Assembly: GCA_963739375.1 (NCBI GenBank)
Contig: CAVUAF010000003.1
Location: 124,001 to 188,000, forward strand
Length of the DNA stretch: 64,000 nt
Source: CAVUAF01 sp963739375
GTDB taxonomy: Bacteria; Acidobacteriota; Terriglobia; Terriglobales; Acidobacteriaceae
Direction: 5' to 3'
A program made the translations under genes and the position numbers. The notes under the pieces were generated by a model, which saw only the letters and a program-made list of their open reading frames with translations, ran no database searches and had not been told where the DNA came from. Each line of letters opens with the position of its first letter. The stretch's first letter is position 1. This document shows, piece by piece, positions 1-7,017 of the stretch.

Positions 1-1481
1 GATTACAGCAACAAAAGCGCAAATCCAGCCCGGGGAAGCTGTTCATCGGCGGTGAGTGGGTCGAAGGTGCGCAGCGCTTCGACACCATCAATCCCGCCAC
101 CGGCGAAGTGTTGACGCAGGTTGCCGAAGCATCGCCGGCCGACGTGGACCGCGCGGTGGCGGCGGCGCGCCAGGCCTTCGAGGCTACCGGGAAGGCGCGT
201 GGCGTTCGCTCAGCGCCAGCGAGCGCGGCCGCATGCTGTGGCGGCTGGCCGACCTGGTCGAGCAGAACATCGACGAGCTGGCCGAGCTGGAAACGCTCGA
301 CAACGGCAAGCCGATCTTCGAGTCGCGCTACGTCGACATGCCCATGGTGGCCGACGTCTTCCGCTACTACGCCGGCTGGGCCGACGAAGATCGACGGCGA
401 GACCGTCACCGGTGCGCGGGCGTTCTTCACCTACACGCTGCGCGAGCCGGTGGGCGTGGTGGGCGCGATCATGCCGTGGAATTTTCCGCTGCTGCTGGCC
501 TCGTGGAAGCTCGGCCCGGCGCTGGCCTGCGGCAACACCGTCGTCCTCAAGCCGGCCGAGCAGACGCCGCTCACCGCGCTGCGCTTCGGCGAGCTGGTGT
601 CAGGAGGCGGGCTTGCCCGACGGGCGTGGTGAACATCGTGACCGGCTCGGCCCGGAGACTGGGCACGGCGCTGGTGCGCGCATCCGGGCGTGGACAAGGT
701 CGCCTTCACCGGCTCGACCGCGGTCGGCAAGGAGATCATGCGCGACGCCGGCCGACACGCTGAAGCGGGTCACGCTGGAGCTGGGCGGCAAGTCGCCCAA
801 CATCGTGTTCGCCGACGCCGACCTCGACGCCGCGCGTGAAGGGCGCGCATCATCGGCATCTTCTACGGCAAGGGCGAAGTCTGCTGCGCCGGCTCGCGGC
901 TGTTCGTGGAGAAGCAAGGTGCACGACGAGTTCGTGGAGAAGCTGGTCGACCGCGCGCAAGAAGCTGCGAGCCCGGCGATCCGCTCGATCCGAAGACGCG
1001 GCTGGGCGCGCTGGTCAGCGAGCAGCAGATGCAGAAGGTGCTGCGGCTACATCGAGACGGGCAAGCGCGAGGGCGCGCAGCTGGTGGCCGGCGGGGACCG
1101 CGCGACCGTGGCGGCGGCAAGGGCTTTTTCGTGCAGCCGACCGTCTTCGACGGCGTGAACAACGAGCATGACCATCGCGCAGGAAGAGATCTTCGGGCCG
1201 GTGCTGGCGACGCTGAGTTCGACGACGTCGACGAGGTCGTCCGCCAGGCCAACGAGAATCCCTACGGCCTGGCGGCGGCGGTGTGGACGCGCGACATCGA
1301 GAAGGCGCACCGCGTCGCCCGCCGGCTGCAGGCCGGCACGGTCTGGATCAATACCTACAGCCTGATGGACGCGGCGCTGCCCTTCGGCGGCTTCAAGCAG
1401 TCGGGCTTCGGCCGCGAGCTCGGGGCGCAGGCGCTGGAGAGCTATACAGAAGTGAAGAGTGTTTGGCTCAACCTCGGCTAG
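1..1481 (+). pseudogene. NAD-dependent aldehyde dehydrogenase, 5'-truncated by the window and broken by many single-base indels
   Basis: Read across frames, the segment gives a nearly complete aldehyde dehydrogenase (betaine-aldehyde/ALDH1-2 type). It begins at KLFIGGEWVEG and carries PWNFPLLL, the Rossmann segment FTGSTAVGKEI, LELGGKSPN with the catalytic glutamate, the catalytic cysteine in GEVCCAGSR, EEIFGPV, and the C-terminal PFGGFKQSGFGRE. The reading frame changes near 195, 388, 600, 628, 645, 658, 683, 750, 838, 915, 958, 1047, 1110 and 1170, each by one base, some gained and some lost. Residues at family-conserved positions are intact, which argues for sequence error rather than decay. 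The enzyme would oxidise an aldehyde to an acid. Placed directly upstream of the BoxB-like gene, it could act on a semialdehyde released by ring opening, as BoxD does, but the substrate cannot be read from sequence. The start codon lies before the window. Confidence 0.85.
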
Positions 1482-1541
1482 CCGGCCGAAGATAAAGATG
1501 AGCCGATTCAAAGACGGCTACACAGGATCAACAACAACGTC

Positions 1542-2717
1542 ATGGTGCAAACCGCAACTCGCATTAACACCTTCTCCGACTGGGTTGGGATGTTCGAGGA
1601 GTGGAAGAAAGAGATCGGCGTGGGCGTCGGCGAAGCCGGCGGCTTCAAGTTCGAGACCCTCTATGGCCCCATCGAGACCGAGGAAATCCAGTTCGGCCAC
1701 TACCGCGGCCGCCGCAAGTGGGAGAACCTGCGGCAGGTGCCCAGCCAGCAGATCCGCGACGCCATGCTCAACCTCATCGTCTACCAGGGCGACACCGAGT
1801 TCGCGTCGGTCGAACAGCAGCGCTTCCTGTTCGAGGCGGCGCCCTCGGACTGGGACCGCAACGCGCTGATCCGCGTCATGGTCGAGGAAATGCGCCACGG
1901 CTGGCAGATGTGCGCGCTGCTGCTGGAGCATTTCGGATATTCGGGCAAGGTCGAGGCGCAGAAGATGCTGGAGCGACGCGCTTTCCAGAACGAGCGCTTG
2001 CTCGGCGCCTTCAACCAGGACGTCGACAACTGGCTCGACTTCTACGTCTACACCGATTTCGTCGACCGCGACGGCAAGTTCCAGTTGCAGATGCTGAAGT
2101 ACTCGGCGTTCGCGCCGCTAGGCCGCTCCATGTCGTACATGCTGCGCGAAGAGGCCTTCCACATGGGCACGGGCAACGACGGCATCAAGCGCGTGGTCGA
2201 GGCCGGCGTCATTCCCACGTGGCTCCTGCAGAAGTACCTGAACAAGTGGATCTCCACCAGCTACGACCTGTTTGGGACCGACCACTCGTCGTCGGCGCAC
2301 TGGGCGTACGTGTGGGGCGTCAAGGGGCGCTACGATGAGCCCAAGAATGCCAGCGCGCCCGACCTCGGCGACATCAACGACTACAACCGCAAGCTATACC
2401 GCGACGAAGTGGCGGACCTGGTCGAGAAGTTCAACTCCGTGATGCCCGCGGGCCAGCCGAAGCTCTACGCTCCCGACCTGCGCTTCAACCGCGCCATCGG
2501 GCGCTATGCCGGCCTGCAGGTGCATCCGCAGACGGGCGAGGCGATGGAGGAGAAGGAATACGCGCAGCGCCGCGACGAGTTCCTGCCCACCACGGCCGAC
2601 AAGAAACTGCTGCACGACATCCTCGCGACGGAGAAGAAATGGATCGTGCCCAAGCAGGGGGCGCGCGATCCGCTGGCGACCATCGCCGAGCCGCGCAAGA
2701 CGGCGATCAATCTGTGA
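1542..2717 (+). CDS. boxB: BoxB-like di-iron benzoyl-CoA 2,3-epoxidase (oxygenase component)
   Basis: The 391-residue protein aligns along its length with BoxB, the ferritin-like di-iron oxygenase that epoxidises benzoyl-CoA. Shared blocks are QGDTEFASVEQQR, LLGAFNQD..NWLDF, TDFVDRDGKFQL, LREEAFHMG and LQKYLNKW..TSYDLFG. The six expected iron ligands can be placed at E86, E116, H119 (ExxH), D175, E204 and H207 (ExxH); their spacing matches the BoxB ligands as I remember them. It is about 80 residues shorter than typical BoxB (about 475), mostly at the N-terminus and in a loop after the second ExxH. No BoxA reductase or BoxC dihydrolase is in the window, so the electron donor is unknown and the true substrate may be another aryl-CoA. 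It is followed after 83 bases by the CoA-transferase subunit. A phenylacetyl-CoA epoxidase (PaaA) is less likely given the BoxB-specific blocks. Confidence 0.85.
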   Translation: MVQTATRINTFSDWVGMFEEWKKEIGVGVGEAGGFKFETLYGPIETEEIQFGHYRGRRKWENLRQVPSQQIRDAMLNLIVYQGDTEFASVEQQRFLFEAAPSDWDRNALIRVMVEEMRHGWQMCALLLEHFGYSGKVEAQKMLERRAFQNERLLGAFNQDVDNWLDFYVYTDFVDRDGKFQLQMLKYSAFAPLGRSMSYMLREEAFHMGTGNDGIKRVVEAGVIPTWLLQKYLNKWISTSYDLFGTDHSSSAHWAYVWGVKGRYDEPKNASAPDLGDINDYNRKLYRDEVADLVEKFNSVMPAGQPKLYAPDLRFNRAIGRYAGLQVHPQTGEAMEEKEYAQRRDEFLPTTADKKLLHDILATEKKWIVPKQGARDPLATIAEPRKTAINL

Positions 2718-2790
2718 TTGAGTCATTGAGCGATTGAGTCATTGAGTCATTCGGCCCAATCGCACACGGACTCAATGACCCGAGGGCGGA
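2709..2790. repeat. Short tandem repeat with hairpin potential between boxB-like and gctB-like genes
   Basis: The spacer repeats the word ATTGAGTC four to five times with small variations. It ends with the reverse complement GACTCAATGAC, so an 11-bp stem with GTCATTGAGTC can form. The ribosome site GGAAGG of the next gene lies just downstream. Function unknown; it could attenuate transcription within the cluster. Confidence 0.6.
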
Positions 2791-2800
2791 AGGAAAGACC

Positions 2801-3610
2801 ATGACGAGTCCCGCCGCAGCGAGTTCCGCCTACACCCTCAACGAGCTGATGGTGGCGGCGGCGGCGCGCGAAATCAAGGACGGCGAAGTGGTCTTCGTCG
2901 GCATGCGCCTGCCGCTGCTCGCGTTTGTCGTGGCCAAGCGCACCCACGCGCCCCATGCCGTCGGCCTGTTCGAGAACGGCGCCATTCGCGACACGCCCGC
3001 TCCCGAACTGATTTACACCATGGCCGACCCGCCGAACATCCGGGGCGCCACGCAGTGCCTCGACATGCTCGGCGTCATGAGCCTGCTGCAGTCCGGGCGG
3101 GTGGACCTCGGCTTCCTGGGCGCGGCGGAGGTGGACCGCTTCGGCAACCTGAATTCGACGCAGGTGCTCGGCGACCAGGGTTTGATCCGGCTGCCGGGTT
3201 CGGGTGGCGCCAGCGACATCGCCTCGCTGGCGCACCGCTTTGTGGTGCTCCTGGAGCACTCGATTCGCCGGCTGCCGGAGCGGGTCAGCTACCTGACCTC
3301 TCCCGGAAACGGTGAAGGCGACGGCTGGCGGAGCAGTCTTGGGCTGCCGCGCGGCGGCCCGGCGGCGTGCATCACCACCAAGTGCGTGCTGCGCTTCAAG
3401 CGGCGTAACGACGCGGCGGCGCCGCACGCGGCCGCGATCGGCGAGGCGTACCTGGCGGCGGTGCACCCGGGCGTTACCGTCGAGGATGTGGTCGCGAATA
3501 CCGGCTGGGAGCTGCGCGTCGCGGCCAGCGTTGCCACCACGCCGGCGCCGAACGAGGCGGAATTGAAGGCGATTCGTGAGTATGATCGCGAGGGATTCTG
3601 GACAAGGTAG
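2801..3610 (+). CDS. CoA-transferase family, beta-type subunit (GctB/IpdB-like)
   Basis: The 269-residue protein belongs to the glutaconate CoA-transferase subunit B group, which also contains IpdB, a subunit of the steroid-ring-opening hydrolase IpdAB. Visible features are the N-terminal helix TLNELMVAAAAREI, the FENGAI segment with Glu58 in the position of the class I catalytic ENG motif, MADPPNIRGATQ, and the GAAEVDRFGNLNST block. It would pair with the alpha subunit encoded at 4555-5544. The two subunits are separated by a crotonase gene rather than adjacent. The ATG at 2801 has a good ribosome site (GGAAGG). The protein could move CoA between acids or, like IpdAB, hydrolyse a cyclic beta-diketone. 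The ENG glutamate favours true transfer, but I cannot decide between the two. Confidence 0.75.
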   Translation: MTSPAAASSAYTLNELMVAAAAREIKDGEVVFVGMRLPLLAFVVAKRTHAPHAVGLFENGAIRDTPAPELIYTMADPPNIRGATQCLDMLGVMSLLQSGRVDLGFLGAAEVDRFGNLNSTQVLGDQGLIRLPGSGGASDIASLAHRFVVLLEHSIRRLPERVSYLTSPGNGEGDGWRSSLGLPRGGPAACITTKCVLRFKRRNDAAAPHAAAIGEAYLAAVHPGVTVEDVVANTGWELRVAASVATTPAPNEAELKAIREYDREGFWTR

Positions 3611-3637
3611 ATGAGCTCACGGAACGCTTGTTGAAAT

Positions 3638-3726
3638 ATCCCGAGCGAAGCGAGGGAACCCTACCCGCACGAAGGATTTCGGTGCAATAGGGCTCCCTCG
3701 TCGCTTCGCTCCTCGGGAGGTTTTTA
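3638..3726 (+). repeat. Hairpin-forming dispersed repeat, copy 1 (terminator-like)
   Basis: The left arm starts ATCCCGAGCGAAGCGAGGGA and the right arm ends CTTCGCTCCTCGGGA. Together they form a long imperfect stem around a roughly 30-base loop, followed by TTTTT at 3721. A near copy lies at 12205-12297. It stands between the gctB-like and crotonase genes on the same strand, so it may terminate or attenuate transcription there. Confidence 0.7.
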
Positions 3727-3753
3727 GCGAACGAGTCGGGCGGGAGGTAAACA

Positions 3754-4545
3754 ATGACAGCAAGCGCAACAACTCCGTCGAGCTTCACCATGCTCGCGCT
3801 GAGGATTGATCCGCCGGTAGCGCGTATCGTGCTCAGCAATCCGCCGCTCAACATCCTCGACATCCCGATGATGGAGGAGCTGCTGCTGGCCATCGAGCAG
3901 GTCAACGTGCGCCCCGACGTCTCCACGGTCGTGCTCTCCGGCAGCGAGCGCGCCTTTTGCGCGGGCGTCGATGTGGCCGCGCACACGCCCGACAAAGTGG
4001 CAGGGATGCTGACCAAGTTCCACGCCGTGATTCGCGGCCTCATTGCTACCCGCAAGGTGACCGTGGGATGCGTGCGTGGCGCCTGTCTGGGCGGCGGCGC
4101 CGAGCTGGCTATGGCGTGCGACATCGTCGTCACTGCGGACAACGCGAAGTGGGGATTTCCCGAGATCAAGCTGGGCTGCTTCCCGCCGGTCGCGGCGGCG
4201 GCGCTCGCCGCCATCGTGGGACAGAAGGTCGCCGCCGACCTGATCCTGACCGGCCGTCAGTTCAGCGGCGCCGACGCGCAGGCCATGGGCCTGGCCAACG
4301 AAGCGGTGGCCGACGACCTGGTCACGGCCAAGGTGGAGGAGCGCGTCGAGCAACTGGCGCAGCTCAGTCCGGCGGCGCTGGCGATTACCAAAAAGGCGCT
4401 CTACGGCTGGGATTCCGCGCACTTCGACAAGGGCCTCGCCCGCGCCGAACAGATCTACCTCGACGAACTGATGAAGACCCAGGACGCCAACGAGGGCATC
4501 CGCGCCTTCATCGAGCGGCGCAAGCCGGAGTGGAAGGGACGCTGA
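3754..4545 (+). CDS. Crotonase-family hydratase resembling cyclohexa-1,5-diene-carbonyl-CoA hydratase (Dch)
   Basis: This 263-residue enoyl-CoA hydratase-fold protein has the crotonase oxyanion-hole region RGACLGGGAELAMACD and the acidic active-site region WGFPEIKLGCFPP. Its C-terminus (IYLDELMKTQDA, EGIRAFIERRKPEW) closely follows the pattern I know from Dch of the benzoyl-CoA pathway (YLEELMATHDA, EGLKAFLEKR), as does PPLNILDIPMMEEL near the start. Dch adds water to the dienoyl-CoA formed by benzoyl-CoA reduction. In this cluster it might instead hydrate or open the BoxB product. The start ATG follows GGGAGG, a strong ribosome site. It ends 9 bases before the CoA-transferase alpha gene, so the two are probably co-translated. 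Family membership is firm; the Dch assignment is a homology impression. Confidence 0.8.
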   Translation: MTASATTPSSFTMLALRIDPPVARIVLSNPPLNILDIPMMEELLLAIEQVNVRPDVSTVVLSGSERAFCAGVDVAAHTPDKVAGMLTKFHAVIRGLIATRKVTVGCVRGACLGGGAELAMACDIVVTADNAKWGFPEIKLGCFPPVAAAALAAIVGQKVAADLILTGRQFSGADAQAMGLANEAVADDLVTAKVEERVEQLAQLSPAALAITKKALYGWDSAHFDKGLARAEQIYLDELMKTQDANEGIRAFIERRKPEWKGR

Positions 4546-4554
4546 AGGATTCCG

Positions 4555-5544
4555 ATGTCGAAGCTGCTCACCATGCCCGAAGCGATTGCCGCCCTGGTGC
4601 CCGATGGCGCCATGGTCGCGCTCGGGCTGCAGCTGGAGCAGATGATCCCGTTTGCCGCCGGACACGAAATCATGCGGCAGCGGAAGCGCAATCTCACCCT
4701 GATCGGCCCCATCTCTGACATTCTCTTCGACCAGATGATCGGCGGCGGGTGCGTGGCGCGCGTCATCGCGGCGTGGGTGGGGAACGTGATGATGGGCTCG
4801 GCCTACAACTTCCGCCGTGCCGTGGAGCGCGAAAATCCGGGCGCGCCGCGCCAGGTGTTGAACGTCATCAACATGACGAACTTCAGCGTTGCCCTCGCGC
4901 TGCAGGCGGGCGCGATGGGCGTGCCGTTCCTCCCCACCCACACTGCGCTGGGCACCGACATCGTCAAACACAATCACTTCTTCCGCCCCATCCTGTCGCC
5001 GTTCACGGAAACGGAAAAGCAGATCGGCCCCACCGACCCTAACGAAACCGGGCCCAAGACGCTGGCCCTCATGCACCCGCTGCTGGCCGTGCGCGCACTG
5101 AATCCCGACGTCACCATTGTCCACGTGCAGCGCGCCGACCGCGACGGCAACGCGCACTGCTGGGGGAACTTCGGCGTCATGCCGGAAGGAGTGCGGGCGG
5201 CGAAGAAGGTGATCGTGGTGGCGGAGGAGATCGTCGAGCCGGAAGTCATCGCCAGCGATCCGAACCGCACCGTGGTTCCCGGCTTCCTGGCCAGCGCGGT
5301 GGTGCATGCGCCCTTCGGCGCGCATCCCTCGCCGGTGCAGGGGTACTACAAGCGCGACGACGCGTTCTTCCGCCAGTACCACGAGCAGTCGAAGACACGC
5401 GACGATTTCGAGCAGTGGGCGGAGCGCTGGGTGTACGGCGTGGCCGACCGGCGTGAATATGTGAACCTGCTGGGCGCCTGCCGCGTCGAGGAACTCGGCG
5501 TGAAGCAGCACGCCTACGCGGCGCCCACGGATTTTGGATACTGA
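4555..5544 (+). CDS. CoA-transferase family, alpha-type subunit (GctA/IpdA-like)
   Basis: The 329-residue protein has the family I CoA-transferase fold: an N-terminal MPEAIAALVPDGAMVALG segment, FLPTHTALGTDI, ALNPDVTIVHVQRADRDGN (a strongly conserved family stretch), GPKTLALMHPLLAVRA, and VVAEEIVEPE. Its length and motifs fit glutaconate CoA-transferase subunit A and mycobacterial IpdA. It would form a heteromer with the 2801-3610 product. The start has a GAAGGA ribosome site 9 bases after the crotonase stop. The order beta subunit, crotonase, alpha subunit is unusual. In Mycobacterium ipdB and ipdA neighbour a crotonase gene (echA20), a parallel that hints at a ring-opening role here. Confidence 0.78.
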   Translation: MSKLLTMPEAIAALVPDGAMVALGLQLEQMIPFAAGHEIMRQRKRNLTLIGPISDILFDQMIGGGCVARVIAAWVGNVMMGSAYNFRRAVERENPGAPRQVLNVINMTNFSVALALQAGAMGVPFLPTHTALGTDIVKHNHFFRPILSPFTETEKQIGPTDPNETGPKTLALMHPLLAVRALNPDVTIVHVQRADRDGNAHCWGNFGVMPEGVRAAKKVIVVAEEIVEPEVIASDPNRTVVPGFLASAVVHAPFGAHPSPVQGYYKRDDAFFRQYHEQSKTRDDFEQWAERWVYGVADRREYVNLLGACRVEELGVKQHAYAAPTDFGY

Positions 5545-5553
5545 GGCGTGGCC

Positions 5554-6348
5554 ATGAGAGGAAGTCTGGTCTTTTGCATCACGATTGCAATCTTGCTGGC
5601 CGGCAGCGTCGCCGCGGAGTGTCCGCGGGCGAAGCAGGCGCGGACGGAACAGGCGCTGGTCGAGCTGGAGCAGCGCTGGGCCGGGGCGCTGGAGCAGCAT
5701 GATGCCGCGGCGGTGGCGTGTCTCCTGGCGCCGGAGTTTGTGGACTCCACGCCCGACGGCCAAGTGCAGGACCGCGCGGCGGTTCTGGCGGCGGTGCCGA
5801 AACGCCGCGCCGCTTCCAACCGCCTCGAGCAGTTGCAGGTCACTCTGGCCGGCGAAACGGCCGTGGTCCACGGGTTGAACCATGTGCTCGATCCCACCGG
5901 GAAGGAACTCGCCGTGGTGCGTTTCACGGACACGTTTGTGCATCGCGACGGGCAGTGGCAGGCGGTGGCCGGGCACGAGTCGCTGGTGCGCACGCCACAA
6001 CAGGAGGCCGCGAGGCTGAAGACGATGGAGCCAATGGAGATCACGCCGGAGGAGGTCAAACGGCAGCGCGACCAGGGCGAGAAGTTTCTGTTGCTCGACG
6101 TGCGCGAACCCGGGGAGCTGGAGAAGGCGCACGTCGCCGATGCGCGCAACATCCCCATGGGCGACGTGCCGTCGCGGCTGACGGAGCTCGATCCCGACGC
6201 CCGCATCGTGGTCATGTGCCACCTCGGGGTGCGCTCGCTGAAGGTCACCAACTGGCTGCGGCAGCAGGGATTCGAGCACGTGCAGTCCATGCGCGGCGGC
6301 ATCGATAGCTGGGCGCGCCAGGTCGATCCCAAGGTGCCGGTGTATTGA
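5554..6348 (+). CDS. Secreted SnoaL/NTF2-like plus rhodanese fusion protein
   Basis: A hydrophobic signal sequence (residues 1-20, SLVFCITIAILLAGSVAA) is followed by an NTF2/DUF4440-like domain at about 25-145, with TFVHRDGQWQAVAGHESL typical of that fold. A rhodanese domain follows at about 160-260: FLLLDVREPGELEKAHV, and the active-site loop CHLGVRS with its catalytic cysteine. Rhodanese domains handle sulfur transfer; the NTF2-like half could bind a small ligand. I prefer the ATG at 5554, which has GAGG seven bases upstream, over the GTG two codons earlier. It sits between the CoA-transferase and the molybdenum hydroxylase genes. Molybdenum hydroxylases need a sulfurated cofactor, but an exported rhodanese is an unlikely sulfur donor for a cytoplasmic enzyme, so its link to the cluster is uncertain. 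Confidence 0.75.
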   Translation: MRGSLVFCITIAILLAGSVAAECPRAKQARTEQALVELEQRWAGALEQHDAAAVACLLAPEFVDSTPDGQVQDRAAVLAAVPKRRAASNRLEQLQVTLAGETAVVHGLNHVLDPTGKELAVVRFTDTFVHRDGQWQAVAGHESLVRTPQQEAARLKTMEPMEITPEEVKRQRDQGEKFLLLDVREPGELEKAHVADARNIPMGDVPSRLTELDPDARIVVMCHLGVRSLKVTNWLRQQGFEHVQSMRGGIDSWARQVDPKVPVY

Positions 6349-6360
6349 ACAGCGCTTTGC

Positions 6361-6412
6361 GCTCTCCGCTTTCCGACCTCCAAATGCACTGCTTTCGCGG
6401 AAAGCGGAGAGC
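6361..6412. repeat. Perfect 15-bp inverted repeat upstream of the Mo-hydroxylase operon
   Basis: GCTCTCCGCTTTCCG at 6361-6375 is repeated exactly in reverse complement at 6398-6412, with a 22-base loop. There is no T-run, so it is not a classical terminator. It lies in the 87-base gap before the small-subunit gene and could be an mRNA hairpin or an intergenic palindromic element. Confidence 0.75.
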
Positions 6413-6435
6413 TGACAGCGGAAGGCGCTTGCTTG

Positions 6436-6951
6436 ATGAAGAAGCAGCTCATCACAATTCGCGTCAACGGCCGCACCCACGAGCTGGCGATCGAGCCCAA
6501 CCGCCTGCTGCTCGACTGCCTGCGCCAGGACCTGGGGCTGACCGGCTCCAAGCGCGGCTGCGACGATTCCTCGTGCGGCGCCTGCACGGTCCAAGTGGAG
6601 GGTGTCCCCATGCTCGCCTGCACCATGCTGGCGGCGAGCGTCGCCGCCGACGAAACGGGCCGCGGCCCCGAGATCACCACGGTCGAGGGCCTCACCGACC
6701 ACGGCGCGCTCAGCGTGCTGCAAAAGGCTTATGGCGACTGGGGCGGCGCGCAGTGCGGCTTTTGCACCCCGGGCTTCATGTGCACGATTTCGGCGCTGCT
6801 GGCGCAGAATCCTGATCCCACCGACGGGGAAGTGCGTGAAGCGCTGAGCAGCAACCTCTGCCGCTGTACCGGCTACATGCAGATGTACCAGGCCATCCGC
6901 GCGGCGATTGACGCGGAGCGCCAGGGCAGGGCAGCGGAGGGCGCGAAGTGA
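6436..6951 (+). CDS. hcrC: Molybdenum hydroxylase small subunit, two [2Fe-2S] clusters (HcrC/XdhC-like)
   Basis: The 171-residue protein is the iron-sulfur subunit of a xanthine dehydrogenase-family enzyme. The N-terminal plant-ferredoxin domain has CDDSSCGAC plus a later cysteine in MLACTM. The C-terminal helical domain has CGFCTPG and CRCTG, binding the second cluster next to the molybdenum cofactor. Length and motif spacing are normal. An ATG at 6436 directly follows a TTG; the ATG is preferred. It heads a three-gene operon small-large-medium (6436-10747). Because the medium subunit carries a 4-hydroxybenzoyl-CoA-reductase hallmark, this subunit is probably the HcrC counterpart, carrying electrons between the flavin/[4Fe-4S] subunit and molybdenum. 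Confidence 0.88.
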   Translation: MKKQLITIRVNGRTHELAIEPNRLLLDCLRQDLGLTGSKRGCDDSSCGACTVQVEGVPMLACTMLAASVAADETGRGPEITTVEGLTDHGALSVLQKAYGDWGGAQCGFCTPGFMCTISALLAQNPDPTDGEVREALSSNLCRCTGYMQMYQAIRAAIDAERQGRAAEGAK

Positions 6952-7017
6952 GGCGCCCGGGCCATGGGGCCGGTAAGCAGCTGGAAATTGCCGACATCAT
7001 CAGGCAGGCGCAATAAC

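Noticed and set aside
3724..6723. 999-codon minus-strand open frame
   Set aside because: It covers the crotonase, CoA-transferase and rhodanese genes in antisense, is histidine/arginine rich with no domain, and has no ribosome site.
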